Of a stretch of 64,000 nucleotides of DNA, positions 9,761 to 18,687 are shown in pieces (the first letter of the stretch is position 1; the number at the start of each line of letters is the position of its first letter). The notes under the pieces were generated by a model, which saw nothing but the letters and a program-made list of their open reading frames with translations, did no database searches and had not been told where the DNA came from. The stretch is from Cohnella sp. SGD-V74 (lineage in GTDB: Bacteria > Bacillota > Bacilli > Paenibacillales > Paenibacillaceae). The stretch spans positions 453,784 to 517,783 of the forward strand of contig NZ_PVYW01000003.1 in NCBI RefSeq assembly GCF_003001675.1, in the 5' to 3' direction. The position numbers were made by a program, and so were the translations under genes.

Positions 9761-10294
9761 TCACGACTTCGTCTGAATGAGCCGTTCGATCCTCTTGTCG
9801 ATCTCTTCTTCCGTCAGCACCCCGCCGATGACGACCTCCTGGATTTCTCCGGTGGGGGCGATGAAGAACGTCGTCGGGTACTGCTTAAGCCCGTATTTCC
9901 TTTCCGTCTTCTTGTCCTTGTCCAGCAAAATCGGGAAATCGACGCCGATCTGGCGAATGAAGCTCTCCGCCGTCAGCTTGTCCTCGCTCAGGTTGATGCC
10001 GATCAGCTCCAGCCCCTGGCCCTTCCACTTGTCGTACTGATGCTGCAAGGCCGGCATCTCGTTGCGGCACGGCGGACAGAAGGTCCCCCAGAAATTGATG
10101 ATGAGCGGCTTGCCCTCGTAGTCTTCCATATCGTGAACCACGTTGTTAAGATCGGCCAGACGGAAGCCCGGCGGCTTGTCGCCCTTCGTAAGCACGACGC
10201 TTTTGGAAAACAACGAATTGCCGATCGCGTATCCTCCGATGAGAAGCACGACGGCTAAAATGATATATTGAACCGGTTTCCGATAACGTCCCAT
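9761..10294 (-). CDS. resA: Thiol-disulfide oxidoreductase ResA
   Basis: Membrane-anchored thioredoxin-fold protein of 177 residues. An N-terminal helix (about 9-28) holds it outside the membrane. The active site is FCPPC in GTFCPPCRN near residue 75, where B. subtilis ResA has CEPC. It keeps the apocytochrome c CXXCH cysteines reduced for heme attachment by ResBC. It is the first gene of the res operon and has a good sigma-A-type promoter just upstream (10331-10359). Confidence 0.95.
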   Translation of the reverse strand: MGRYRKPVQYIILAVVLLIGGYAIGNSLFSKSVVLTKGDKPPGFRLADLNNVVHDMEDYEGKPLIINFWGTFCPPCRNEMPALQHQYDKWKGQGLELIGINLSEDKLTAESFIRQIGVDFPILLDKDKKTERKYGLKQYPTTFFIAPTGEIQEVVIGGVLTEEEIDKRIERLIQTKS

Positions 10295-10330
10295 AATCGT
10301 GTTAACACCACCCGCGCTTCGCTTAGTTCC

Positions 10331-10359
10331 ATTGTATCGAAATGTTGGTCCTGCATCAA
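10331..10359 (-). promoter_or_regulatory. Putative sigma-A promoter of the res operon
   Basis: On the minus strand, TTGATG (10354-10359) and TACAAT (10331-10336) are separated by exactly 17 nt. The -10 box lies about 37 nt upstream of the resA start codon. In B. subtilis the resA promoter is ResD-dependent; I could not pick out a clear ResD site here. Confidence 0.6.
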
Positions 10360-10479
10360 TCGACCCCTTCCAGTATACGTTGATTTTACGGGCATTTCAG
10401 AAATTAGTTTGTCTAAATTAGTACAGTTTCGCGAGGATGTCGGGGTTAAAACAGGAGTCAATATCCAATGAAAATCAAA

Positions 10480-10506
10480 GAGAAGGCGCCTCTATCGCGC
10501 CTTCTC
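10480..10506 (-). terminator. Terminator after rluB
   Basis: A perfect 10-bp stem (GAGAAGGCGC / GCGCCTTCTC) with a 7-nt loop, followed on the minus strand by TTTGATTTTC. It lies 16 nt past the rluB stop and separates rluB from the resA promoter. Confidence 0.8.
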
Positions 10507-10521
10507 TCTCGTCGTTCCTTT

Positions 10522-11265
10522 TTATTCTTGGACCGAATCGGCAATCTCGCGAAGCTTCTCCAGCTCTTCCGCAGTCAGCTTCCGATGCTTGCCTCGCTGC
10601 AGATTGTTCAGGAACAGCCCTCCGAAAGAAACGCGCTTCAGTCTCGTCACCGGGTGGCGGATCGCCTCGAACATCCGGCGGACTTGCCGATTGCGTCCTT
10701 CGTGGATCGTGATGGCGATCGTGGCGTACTTGCCGTCGGGATCGATATCCTGGTATTCGACTTCCGCCGGGGCGGTCATGCCGTCGTCCAGCTTGATTCC
10801 CTTCGCCAGCTTCTCCAGCGCGTTGCCGTGCGGCACTCTCTCGACCGTGGCATGATACGTCTTCGGCACGTGATGGCTCGGATGCGTAAGCTTGTGGGCC
10901 AAGTCGCCGTCGTTCGTCAGCAGCAGCAACCCTTCCGAATCGTAATCTAGCCGGCCGACCGGATACAGCCGTTCCTTGATCTCTTTCATGTAATCGGTCA
11001 CGACGCTCCGCCCTTTCGGATCGGATACGCTCGTAATAACGCCCTTGGGCTTATTGAACATCACGTAAATCTTCGCTTCTTTCTTGATCGGCTTGCCGGA
11101 CACCGTGATCGTGTCCACGGCCGGATCGGCTTTGGCGCCGAGCTCGGTCACGACTTTCCCGTTGACCGTCACCTTGCCCGCCGATATCAGCTCCTCGCAC
11201 TTGCGTCTGGAAGCGACGCCCGCGTTCGCGAGAACCTTCTGCAATCTTTCCTCCACGACTTTCAC
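10522..11265 (-). CDS. rluB: 23S rRNA pseudouridine synthase RluB
   Basis: This 247-residue RluB/RsuA-family enzyme makes pseudouridine in the large-subunit rRNA. An N-terminal S4 RNA-binding domain (about 6-60: LQKVLANAGVASRRKCEELI) precedes the catalytic domain. The catalytic Asp lies in GRLDYDSEGLLLLTNDG near residue 105. Late motifs include EGRNRQVRRM. It follows spmB by 10 nt and lies upstream of resA, the position of ypuL/rluB in B. subtilis. Confidence 0.95.
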   Translation of the reverse strand: MKVVEERLQKVLANAGVASRRKCEELISAGKVTVNGKVVTELGAKADPAVDTITVSGKPIKKEAKIYVMFNKPKGVITSVSDPKGRSVVTDYMKEIKERLYPVGRLDYDSEGLLLLTNDGDLAHKLTHPSHHVPKTYHATVERVPHGNALEKLAKGIKLDDGMTAPAEVEYQDIDPDGKYATIAITIHEGRNRQVRRMFEAIRHPVTRLKRVSFGGLFLNNLQRGKHRKLTAEELEKLREIADSVQE

Positions 11266-11275
11266 CTCTAACCCA

Positions 11276-11815
11276 TCATACCAAGCCGAACAGCAACCAG
11301 CAAGCGGCGACGGCGGCGAAAAATCCGACGAGGTCGGAGAACAGCCCGACCTTGAGCGCGTAGCGGGCGTTGCGAATGCCGACGGCTCCGAAGTAGACGG
11401 TCAGAACGTACAGTGTCGTATCGGTGCTGCCCTGAATCGTCGACGCCACTCTGGAGGCGAAGGAATCCGGCCCCTGCTCCTTGATCAGATCGGAGACGAA
11501 CGCGAGCGAGCCGGCCCCGGTAATCGGCCGCAGCAGCGCCAGTGGAAGCACGTCGCTCGGAATGCCGATCAGTTCCAGCGCCGGCCGGATTACGCCGACG
11601 AGGGCGTCCATCGCTCCCGAGGCCCGGAACATGCCGATCGCCGTCATCATGCCGACGAGATGCGGAATGATGCCGATCGCGGTCCCGAAGCCGTCCTTGG
11701 CCCCGTCCACGAACGTCTCGTAGACGGGCACTTTGCGCAGCGAAGCATATAGAGGAATAAAGGCGATAAGTACGGGAATCGTCCAAGTCGAGACGATCTG
11801 AATGATCGAGATCAA
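11276..11815 (-). CDS. spmB: Spore maturation protein B
   Basis: Membrane protein of 179 residues with the nucleoside-recognition (Gate) fold typical of SpmB. Key stretches are IGIIPHLVGMM, LLRPITGAGSL and TIQGSTDTTLY. With SpmA it is needed for spore core dehydration in B. subtilis, in the mother cell. It follows spmA by 5 nt in the dacB-spmA-spmB operon. Confidence 0.95.
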   Translation of the reverse strand: MISIIQIVSTWTIPVLIAFIPLYASLRKVPVYETFVDGAKDGFGTAIGIIPHLVGMMTAIGMFRASGAMDALVGVIRPALELIGIPSDVLPLALLRPITGAGSLAFVSDLIKEQGPDSFASRVASTIQGSTDTTLYVLTVYFGAVGIRNARYALKVGLFSDLVGFFAAVAACWLLFGLV

Positions 11816-11820
11816 CGCGA

Positions 11821-12489
11821 TCAGCCTCCTCCGGCGGACGCGGGAGGCGGACTGACGGCGGCGCCCGGATTAACGCTGCCGGCGTTCCTGTTCGCGTTGA
11901 AGGCGGGCGGGAGCCTGTTGCGGCGGCGATACCACCTGTCCGCCAGAATGGCCGCGCCGGTCGAGATCAGAGTGGCTAGCAGCGTCGGCGCCACGATGTC
12001 CGCGGGATGAACAGCGCCGAAGTTCATCCGGATGGCGATGATCGTCGTAGGCACGAGCGTGATGCTGGCCGTATTGAGCGCCAGCAGCGTACACATCGCC
12101 GGCGTGGCGACGGTCGGCTCGGGGTTCAGCTTCTGAAGCTCCTGCATTGCCTTGATGCCCATCGGAGTGGCCGCGTTGCCCAAGCCGAGCAGATTGGCGC
12201 TCATATTCGACAGAATGTATCCCATCGCCGGATGGTCTCCGGGTACGTCCGGAAACAGCTTGCGGACGACGGGAGCCATGAGCAGGGACAGCTTGCGGAC
12301 GAGCCCGGCCTCTTCGGCGATTCTCATCAGCCCCATCCAGAATACGAGGATGCTGATCAGCCCGAGGCAGACGGTGACGCCGGTCTGCGCTCCGCCGAAC
12401 GCCGCCTCCGCCACCTGCTCCATCTTGCCGTTGGCGGCTCCGTAGATGACGCTGAACACGATCATGCCCATCCATATCCAGTTCACCAT
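11821..12489 (-). CDS. spmA: Spore maturation protein A
   Basis: Membrane protein of 222 residues with the SpmA signature (FWMGLMRIAEEAGL, NMSANLLGLGNAATPMGIKA). It is the paired partner of SpmB in spore core dehydration. The C-terminus carries a Pro/Ala/Gly-rich tail (about 195-222) beyond the usual end. The stop of dacB is 3 nt upstream of its start, so the two are probably translationally coupled. Confidence 0.95.
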   Translation of the reverse strand: MVNWIWMGMIVFSVIYGAANGKMEQVAEAAFGGAQTGVTVCLGLISILVFWMGLMRIAEEAGLVRKLSLLMAPVVRKLFPDVPGDHPAMGYILSNMSANLLGLGNAATPMGIKAMQELQKLNPEPTVATPAMCTLLALNTASITLVPTTIIAIRMNFGAVHPADIVAPTLLATLISTGAAILADRWYRRRNRLPPAFNANRNAGSVNPGAAVSPPPASAGGG

Positions 12490-12492
12490 AGG

Positions 12493-13701
12493 CTAATCTC
12501 CTCCTTGCAGTAGCAAAGCTCTAAGCGCCGTCTTGAACGCCGTTCCGAACCCGCCTTGCGAGCCGGCCGCAGCAGACGACGGACGGTCGCCGCCCGGCCG
12601 CGTCTCCTGGGCGGCCTGTCGTTCCCGTTCGGCGTCGGCGACGAGCGGAACCGTCCCGACCTGGCGGCCGTCCAGCATAAACCTGAGTTCGCCGCGGTAA
12701 CCGAGACGGTAATGAACCGTCTCCGGCTTAAGCGGGGCGAGTCGGATTTCCAGCCGCTCGCGTTCTCCGTCGGCGAACGGATAAGCGAAGTCGGCCGCCG
12801 TCTCGTATGGATAATTCTTGAGCGGCTCTCCGGCCTTCACAACGGAAGCGAGCGGGAAGCCGGCGAAGCCGTAGTCGAGCAGCTTGGCGTGATCGTTCCA
12901 ATCGTCCCGGTCGTTAAGCGTAACCGCAACGAGCTGCTGCCCGCCCCGGGTCGCGGAGCTGACAAGCGTACGCAGCGCCTGCTTCGTATAGCCCGTCTTG
13001 ACGCCGTCCGCCCCTTCGTACAACCTCAGCATCTTATTTTTGTTCACCCACTTGTAATCCCAAGAGTCGTTGGGGTTGGGCGCGGTTCGTACCTGCGTGC
13101 CGACGATTTTCTTAAACTCCGGGTTGCGAAGCGCGTAGACGGTCAGCTTGGCCAAGTCGTTGGCGGAAGAATAGTGGCCGGGCTCGTCCAGTCCGTGCGG
13201 ATTCATGAAATGGCTGTTGGCCAGCCCGAGCTCCTCGGCCTTCCGGTTCATCAGGAACGCGAAGCCTTCGACCGAGCCTCCGACGTGTTCGGCGATCGCC
13301 GTCGCGGCGTCGTTGCCTGAGCGCAGCATCAGGCCGTACAGCGCGTTGCGCAGCGAGATTTTCTCTCCGACCTTCAAATATAGCGAGGAGCCTTCCTTGC
13401 CGGCGGCCCGCTTGCTCACCTTCAAGGCGTCGTCCAGCTTGCCGTGCTCGATCGCGACGATGGCCGTCATGATCTTCGTCAGGCTGGCGATCTTCATCGG
13501 CTCGTCCCCGCGCTGGCTGTATAGAATCCTCCCCGACGCGACGTCGGCGAGCGCGGCCGCCCTCGCCTGGTTCGCAGGCGGCCCGGACGGCTTGGCCGCT
13601 CCGGCGGCGGCCGCGGCAATCGCCAGCGCGGGCAGAGAGCAGAGCGTCAAGACGATCCCGAGCAGACGAATATTTCTGAAGCAGCGAGCTTTGTTAATCA
13701 T
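12493..13701 (-). CDS. dacB: Sporulation D-Ala-D-Ala carboxypeptidase DacB (PBP5*)
   Basis: Low-molecular-mass penicillin-binding protein of 402 residues. It has a signal peptide (cleavage near residue 33), SxxK as SLTK (Ser near 72), SGN in RSGNDA, and KTG in VKTGYT, followed by the C-terminal beta domain. In sporulating B. subtilis it trims peptide side chains in the spore cortex and sets its cross-linking. It heads the dacB-spmA-spmB operon, which is sigma-E controlled in B. subtilis. Upstream at 13772-13779 the minus strand reads CATACATA, like a sigma-E -10 box, though I found no convincing -35. Confidence 0.93.
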   Translation of the reverse strand: MINKARCFRNIRLLGIVLTLCSLPALAIAAAAAGAAKPSGPPANQARAAALADVASGRILYSQRGDEPMKIASLTKIMTAIVAIEHGKLDDALKVSKRAAGKEGSSLYLKVGEKISLRNALYGLMLRSGNDAATAIAEHVGGSVEGFAFLMNRKAEELGLANSHFMNPHGLDEPGHYSSANDLAKLTVYALRNPEFKKIVGTQVRTAPNPNDSWDYKWVNKNKMLRLYEGADGVKTGYTKQALRTLVSSATRGGQQLVAVTLNDRDDWNDHAKLLDYGFAGFPLASVVKAGEPLKNYPYETAADFAYPFADGERERLEIRLAPLKPETVHYRLGYRGELRFMLDGRQVGTVPLVADAERERQAAQETRPGGDRPSSAAAGSQGGFGTAFKTALRALLLQGGD

Positions 13702-13832
13702 GCCTGTCCTCCTTGGGCGGTCGGTTCCGAAGACGGGATCGCCCTTCGCGAAAAAGTTCCTGCCACCATTTTATGTATGCGTGTCCCAAAGTATGTGTCT
13801 GCCGTAATGGAGTCTCGGTTCCGCTCGACATT

Positions 13833-14054
13833 GCAGCTCCAACCCGACTCAGCACGGTTACAGCGACTCAACTTGCTCATTCGCAGCTCCAACCCGACCC
13901 AACGCGGTTACAGCGACTCAACCTGCTCATTCGCAGCTCCAACCCGACTCTGCGCGGTTACAGCGACTCAACCTGCTCATTCGTAGCTCCAACCCGACTC
14001 TGCGCGGTTACAGCGACTCAACTCGCTCATTCGCAGCTCCAACCCGACTCAGCA
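13833..14054. repeat. 50-bp direct tandem repeat, about 4.4 copies
   Basis: Copies begin at 13833, 13883, 13933, 13983 and 14033 (the last is cut after about 22 bp), an exact 50-bp period. Each starts with GCAGCTCCAACCCGAC and contains GGTTACAGCGACTCAAC. Copies differ at only a few positions, for example CAGCAC versus CTGCGC near unit position 18. There are no spacers, so this is not a CRISPR array. It lies between the ytfJ terminator and the dacB leader. Confidence 0.95.
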
Positions 14055-14118
14055 GAATCACTCGGACTGGAGCTCTGCCAGCCTCCGTTCGCTCGCTCTA
14101 AGCCGACGCAGTCAGACA

Positions 14119-14167
14119 AAAAGAGCCGTCCCAAGTCATCTAACGATGACTTTGGAACGGCCTCTTT
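14119..14167 (-). terminator. Terminator after ytfJ
   Basis: A long stem (AAAGAGCCGT.CCAAGTCATC paired with GATGACTTTGG.ACGGC..CTTT) with a 4-nt loop, followed on the minus strand by CTTTTTGTC. It lies 16 nt past the ytfJ stop. Confidence 0.85.
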
Positions 14168-14182
14168 GGCGTCCACCCCGGG

Positions 14183-14677
14183 TTACATAAGCGAGGAATC
14201 GGTGGACGTTTTCGTCTCGACCGTGCGGATCGTCTCCGTCGCGTTCGGACTGCGCATGAAGGCGTTCTTCAGCTTGTCGACCCATTCCGGAGCGGCGTCG
14301 ATCAACCGCTCGAGCAGATGCGTCTGGTTGTCCAGCGGCACGACTTTGACGCCTTGCGAGCCGACGACGAGGAAGGCGATCGGGGTAATCGATACGCCTC
14401 CCCCGCTGCCTCCCCCGAACGGAAGCGCGACCGATGCATTATGGCCGTCCTGGCCGTGCGAATGATGATGCCCGGAATCCCCGGACGCGTCGTCCATCGC
14501 CGTAAATTCGCTGCCCCCCGCCGCGAAGCCGAAGCCGACTTTCGAGATCGGCATAATGACGCTGCCGTCGGGAGTTTGCACCGGTTCGCCGACGATCGTG
14601 TTGACGTCCACCATGTCCTTGATGTTTTCCATGGCGGTTTGCATTAAGCCGTTAATCGGATGCTGATGCTGAGACAT
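14183..14677 (-). CDS. ytfJ: GerW/YtfJ family sporulation protein
   Basis: Protein of 164 residues matching YtfJ (GerW), a spore protein linked to germination in Bacillus. Seen here are the conserved N-terminus (HPINGLMQTAMENIKDM), a VGEPVQTPDG segment, a Gly-rich FGFAAGGSEF segment, a His/Gly-rich linker (about 80-110: GHHHSHGQ), and ITPIAFLVV. The ATG at 14677 has AGGAGG 8 nt upstream. The ytfI-like gene lies immediately upstream, the same pairing as in B. subtilis, although there the pair is elsewhere in the genome. Confidence 0.92.
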   Translation of the reverse strand: MSQHQHPINGLMQTAMENIKDMVDVNTIVGEPVQTPDGSVIMPISKVGFGFAAGGSEFTAMDDASGDSGHHHSHGQDGHNASVALPFGGGSGGGVSITPIAFLVVGSQGVKVVPLDNQTHLLERLIDAAPEWVDKLKNAFMRSPNATETIRTVETKTSTDSSLM

Positions 14678-14764
14678 CTTCAACTCCTCCTTTCGTGTAC
14701 CTAATTTGCCCGAATTCCCGCTGCCTTTATGCGTCTCATTCCGGGTCTCTCGTTGGCAGAAAGA

Positions 14765-15457
14765 TCAGCTTAAGCCTTCGCTCGGCGGCGTCAGCCAGCT
14801 GCGCCAAGCCCGAATCGCCCGGCCGATGCGAACGGTGCTTATTCCCAGCTTGAAGAACGCCGCGACGGCAGTTCCCAGGCGAATGCGAAAGTCCGCCTCC
14901 CAGACGACGGTGAATTCGGGCGACGAATAATTCGGCGTCACTTCCCCGTGCGGCGACGCGCGCAAGGAAATCAGCCGGTCCGCAACGCCCGTCGCGCAGC
15001 CGGATACGGCCCACAGCAGTCCCGTCAGCACCGCCGTCGACGCCGCGTCTCCCGTGCCCACGCGAAAATCGAGCCGCCAGCGGGTGCACTCGACCTTTTT
15101 CAGCGTCGTTCTCGCCCAACGCTTGAACTGCTTCGTGGACACGAGCACCGTCCGATAAGCCCTTATGTAGCGTCGCACCGTTCTTCTGCCCAGCATCCGC
15201 TTCGCCTTCGCATCCTTCTCCTTGCCAGGCAAGCCGCCTTCCCGCTGCTCGCGGTATACGACGTTCCAGCCGCGGATCACGATGGAAGGCAGCAAAATTT
15301 GATAGCGAAAAAGGCCGAACAACGCCTGAACGATAACGACCAGCTGATCCAGCTTGCCGCTGCGCGAGTAACGCACTCGCACCTTGATCTGCGAAAACAT
15401 TGCCGCGACGATTGCCGCCGCTGCGACCGCCAAGGCGATCCAAAGCCAAAAGGCCAT
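14765..15457 (-). CDS. ytfI: DUF2953 membrane protein (YtfI-like)
   Basis: Protein of about 230 residues with an N-terminal membrane helix (FWLWIALAVAAAAIVAAMF) and a soluble domain typical of DUF2953; Bacillus pairs this gene with ytfJ. The function is unknown. The start is uncertain: the ATG at 15457 precedes the membrane helix but has GGAGGT almost touching it, with AAAGG a little further away. An in-frame ATG at 15508 would add 17 residues but has no ribosome site. Confidence 0.8.
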   Translation of the reverse strand: MAFWLWIALAVAAAAIVAAMFSQIKVRVRYSRSGKLDQLVVIVQALFGLFRYQILLPSIVIRGWNVVYREQREGGLPGKEKDAKAKRMLGRRTVRRYIRAYRTVLVSTKQFKRWARTTLKKVECTRWRLDFRVGTGDAASTAVLTGLLWAVSGCATGVADRLISLRASPHGEVTPNYSSPEFTVVWEADFRIRLGTAVAAFFKLGISTVRIGRAIRAWRSWLTPPSEGLS

Positions 15458-15522
15458 ACCTCCCCCGCCTTTCCTAGGGGTAGTATGACCTTCTGGCTTC
15501 CATTCCATGTTTGCGCCAAAGA

Positions 15523-16140
15523 TTAGTCCGTATCGAGCTCGCGATCCAGATCTTCCAAGGACAGCTGACGTCCTTCGATCCGATCGAACAGCATCTTCGT
15601 TCTTTCTTCCAATTCGTCGTCCCCGTCCGCGATCGTCGGCTCCGGCAGGCTCTGAATGCTCGGCAAGCCGAAATAGTCGAGGAACGACTTCGTCGTGCCG
15701 TACAGGATCGGCCTGCCGATCGCGTCGGCTCTGCCCTTCTCCTCGATCAGATCCTTGTTCACCAGATGGTGAATCGGACGATCGGCTTTCACGCCGCGAA
15801 TCTCCTCGATCTCGATCCGGGTAATCGGCTGCCTGTAAGCGATGATCGCGAGCGTCTCCAGCGCGGCTTGCGACAGCGAAGAACGGGAAGGAGAGTACGC
15901 CAATTTCTCGAAATAAGGCGCGTGTTCGATGACGGTCGTCAGACGATATCCTCCGGCGACTTCGGCGATGCGGATGCCTCGGTTCTTCTTGACGAATTCC
16001 TTCTGAAGATCCTTGAATACGTCCGTGACGACTTCCACGTCCGTCTCCACCACTTCCGCCGCCGTCTTGGCGCTGATTCCTTCGTCTCCGGATACGAACA
16101 GCAAGCCTTCAAGTACCGATTTCAATGTCGAGTAATTCAT
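15523..16140 (-). CDS. scpB: Segregation and condensation protein B
   Basis: ScpB of 205 residues, the winged-helix kleisin partner of the Smc-ScpA condensin complex. Motifs include LEGLLFVSGDEGI at the start and the core ALETLAIIAYRQPITRIEIEEIRG. The chosen ATG (16140) lies inside the scpA reading frame, so the two genes overlap by 32 bp, as is common for this pair. The C-terminus has an acidic tail. Confidence 0.96.
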   Translation of the reverse strand: MNYSTLKSVLEGLLFVSGDEGISAKTAAEVVETDVEVVTDVFKDLQKEFVKKNRGIRIAEVAGGYRLTTVIEHAPYFEKLAYSPSRSSLSQAALETLAIIAYRQPITRIEIEEIRGVKADRPIHHLVNKDLIEEKGRADAIGRPILYGTTKSFLDYFGLPSIQSLPEPTIADGDDELEERTKMLFDRIEGRQLSLEDLDRELDTD

Positions 16141-16900
16141 CGTTCTCTTCTCTCCCCGTCCACGACAACACGATTTCATCGAACAGCGCGTTCTGATGGC
16201 ACGAAACCCATCTTCGCTTCATTAACTCCAGAATCGCCAGGAAGGTGACCACGATCTCCTCGCGATCGTCCGCTTCCCTCAGCAGCTGCGAAAACAACAG
16301 CTTCCCTTCGGTCGAACGGTTCTTGAGCGTATGAACGATGTCGCGAATCCGGTCCTTGACCGAAATCTCGTCCTTGCGAATGGAAGATACCCGGTTTCTT
16401 CCGGCCAGACGCCTCATCGCTTTCTGAAAAGCGCTCACCAGATCGTTCACGTGCAAGCCTTCGACCGGATTCGTCTTGATCGCCTTCTCGTACGGAGTGA
16501 GATCCGCGGGCTCGCGCGTGTACACTTGGCTGCGGTCCCATTCCTTCTCCCGAAGCTGTCCGGCTACCGACTTGAACTTGCGGTACTCGATCAGCTTGCG
16601 GATCAGTTCCTCCCGCGGATCGAGCTCATCGTCTTCGTCGACCGTCAGCCACGGCTCTTCCGTTACGGGAGGCTTCGGCAGCAGCTGCCTGCTCTTCATC
16701 GAGAGCAGCGTCGCCGCCATAACGAGAAACTCGCTGGTAATGTCAAGCTCGAGCTCCTGCATAGCCGCCAAATATTCCATATATTGATCGGTAATGTCGC
16801 TGATCGATATATCCTGAATATCGATTTCCGCCTTGTCGATAAGATGGAGCAGCAAATCGAGCGGACCTTCGAACGTCTCCAGCTTGTACAGCATTGCCAC
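16109..16900 (-). CDS. scpA: Segregation and condensation protein A
   Basis: Kleisin subunit ScpA of 263 residues. The N-terminal signature FEGPLDLLLHLIDKAEIDI is followed by ITDQYMEYL, and a C-terminal winged helix carries FLAILELMKR. It bridges Smc dimers with ScpB during chromosome segregation. The GTG at 16900 is preferred over the ATG two codons later because AGGAGG lies about 10 nt upstream of it. It lies between ribH and scpB, as in B. subtilis, but without ribT. Confidence 0.96.
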   Translation of the reverse strand: MAMLYKLETFEGPLDLLLHLIDKAEIDIQDISISDITDQYMEYLAAMQELELDITSEFLVMAATLLSMKSRQLLPKPPVTEEPWLTVDEDDELDPREELIRKLIEYRKFKSVAGQLREKEWDRSQVYTREPADLTPYEKAIKTNPVEGLHVNDLVSAFQKAMRRLAGRNRVSSIRKDEISVKDRIRDIVHTLKNRSTEGKLLFSQLLREADDREEIVVTFLAILELMKRRWVSCHQNALFDEIVLSWTGREENDELLDIEIGT

Positions 16901-16958
16901 GCGGGTTTCTCCTCCTGCCTCTGCGCACGATCCTGTCTATCCCTAAAATAAGATCTTA

Positions 16959-17429
16959 TCAGCCGGAGATCGCCCGCGTCAAATTCGCCATCTCGATCGC
17001 CGTCGCAGCGGCGTCCCAACCTTTGTTGCCCGCTTTCGTTCCCGCGCGTTCCACGGCCTGCTCGATGCTGTCCGTCGTCAGCACGCCGAAGATCGTCGGC
17101 ACGCCCGTCTTCAGCGAAATCGCGGCAACGCCCTTCGCTACTTCGTTGCAGACGTAGTCGAAATGCGGCGTGGAGCCGCGGATGACCGCGCCGAGCGTAA
17201 TGACCGCGTCGTATTTGCCGCTCTCGGCCAGCTTCTGGGCGATCAGCGGAATTTCGAACGCTCCCGGAACCCATGCGATCTCGATCTCGTCCTCTTGCGC
17301 CCCGTGGCGCTTAAGCGCGTCAAGCGCTCCGCCGAGCAGCTTGGACGAAATAAACTCGTTGAATCTTCCGACGACGACCGCGTATTTTAACCCTTTGGAT
17401 ACTAAGTGACCTTCATATACGATAGACAT
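16959..17429 (-). CDS. ribH: 6,7-dimethyl-8-ribityllumazine synthase
   Basis: RibH of 156 residues, which condenses the ribulose 4-phosphate-derived C4 unit with the pyrimidine intermediate. Family motifs are [17 protein letters not shown] and [17 protein letters not shown], the last holding the catalytic His. It is the last gene of the rib operon and follows ribBA by 14 nt. Members form 60-mer capsids. Confidence 0.96.
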   Translation of the reverse strand: MSIVYEGHLVSKGLKYAVVVGRFNEFISSKLLGGALDALKRHGAQEDEIEIAWVPGAFEIPLIAQKLAESGKYDAVITLGAVIRGSTPHFDYVCNEVAKGVAAISLKTGVPTIFGVLTTDSIEQAVERAGTKAGNKGWDAAATAIEMANLTRAISG

Positions 17430-17443
17430 ATTCGTTCATCCTC

Positions 17444-18673
17444 TCAAATGTTGTAGTCGGGCTCGCCTTGGAACGACAGCAGATGGCCCAGCTTCGCTTT
17501 TTTGGTATGCAAATATCCGGTATTGTCTTCGTTCTCCTGCATCTGGATCGCAACGCGCTCGACGACGTTTAAGCCGTACCCTTCCAGACCCTTGATCTTG
17601 CGCGGATTGTTCGTCAGCAGCCGAATGTCGCGAATGCCGAGATCTTTCAAAATTTGCGCCCCGATGCCGTAATCGCGCAAGTCGGGCGCGAATCCCAACT
17701 TGATATTCGCGTCGACCGTATCCAATCCCTGCTCCTGCAGCTCGTAGGCCCGCAATTTGTTGATCAGGCCGATGCCGCGTCCTTCCTGCCGCATGTAGAG
17801 CAGCACGCCGCTGCCCGCTTCGTCGATCTGCCTGAGCGCGGCTTCCAATTGGGGACCGCAATCGCAGCGATGGGAATGGAACACGTCGCCGGTCAAGCAC
17901 TCGGAATGCACGCGCACGAGCACCGGCCTGGAACCGTCGATCTCTCCCTTAACGAAGGCGACATGCTCCTTGCGGTCGACTTCGTTCGAATAGGCGATCG
18001 CCTGGAACGTTCCGAAGTCCGTCGGCAGGCGTACGGCGACTTCCCGCTTGACGAGCTTCTCCTTCTCGTTGCGGTAATGAATCAGATCCTTGATCGTGAT
18101 CAGCTTCAGTCCGTGCTCCCGGGCGAAAATCTGCAGATCCGGCAATCTCGCCATCGTTCCGTCTTCCTTGATGACTTCGCAGATAACGGCCGCCGGCGCG
18201 GAATCGCTCATTCTCGCCAGATCGATCGCCGCTTCCGTATGGCCCGCCCGTCTGAGCACGCCTCCGTTCTTGGCGATCAGCGGGAAAATGTGGCCCGGCC
18301 TGCGGAAGTCGCCCGGCCTAGCCTCCGGATCGATCATCGCCTGCACCGTCAGCGAACGCTCGTGAGCGGAAATTCCCGTCGTCGTGGACACGTGATCGAC
18401 CGAAACGGTAAACGCCGTGCCGTGATAATCCGTATTGTGATTGACCATCGGCGGCAAGTCAAGAGCTTCCGCGCGTTCCTGGGTAATCGGAACGCAGAGC
18501 AGCCCGCGGGCCTCCTTGATCATGAAGTTGATCACTTCCGGCGTCGCCTTATCGGCCAGCGCGATCAGATCCCCTTCGTTCTCCCTGTCTTCGTCGTCGA
18601 CGACGATGATGATCTTCCCTTGCTTCAAATCCTCGATCGCGTCGTCAATCCGGTCAAACTGATGCTCTTCCAT
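17444..18673 (-). CDS. ribBA: Bifunctional DHBP synthase / GTP cyclohydrolase II
   Basis: Two-domain riboflavin enzyme of 409 residues. The N-terminal domain (about 1-205) makes 3,4-dihydroxy-2-butanone 4-phosphate and shows [12 protein letters not shown] and [12 protein letters not shown]. The C-terminal domain (about 206-409) is GTP cyclohydrolase II, with zinc ligands in [16 protein letters not shown] and the catalytic segment RQEGRGIGL. The start is the ATG (18673) of [10 protein letters not shown], with a GGAGAGG site upstream. It lies 14 nt after ribE. Confidence 0.97.
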   Translation of the reverse strand: MEEHQFDRIDDAIEDLKQGKIIIVVDDEDRENEGDLIALADKATPEVINFMIKEARGLLCVPITQERAEALDLPPMVNHNTDYHGTAFTVSVDHVSTTTGISAHERSLTVQAMIDPEARPGDFRRPGHIFPLIAKNGGVLRRAGHTEAAIDLARMSDSAPAAVICEVIKEDGTMARLPDLQIFAREHGLKLITIKDLIHYRNEKEKLVKREVAVRLPTDFGTFQAIAYSNEVDRKEHVAFVKGEIDGSRPVLVRVHSECLTGDVFHSHRCDCGPQLEAALRQIDEAGSGVLLYMRQEGRGIGLINKLRAYELQEQGLDTVDANIKLGFAPDLRDYGIGAQILKDLGIRDIRLLTNNPRKIKGLEGYGLNVVERVAIQMQENEDNTGYLHTKKAKLGHLLSFQGEPDYNI

Positions 18674-18687
18674 GTTGGCCTCTCCTT

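Larger units (their letters stand above)
13702..14182. other. Gene-free stretch upstream of dacB
   Basis: This 480-bp interval holds, from left to right, the dacB leader with a sigma-E-like -10 box on the minus strand (CATACATA, 13772-13779), a 50-bp tandem repeat array (13833-14054), and the ytfJ terminator (14119-14167). I see no credible gene; the open frames across the repeats follow from the repeat sequence itself. Confidence 0.7.

Noticed and set aside
10255..10461. Small open frame upstream of resA on the minus strand
   Set aside because: It contains the resA promoter and overlaps the resA start; no good ribosome site and no family resemblance.
13833..14054. Possible CRISPR array
   Set aside because: The 50-bp units are directly joined with no unique spacers, and no cas gene is near.
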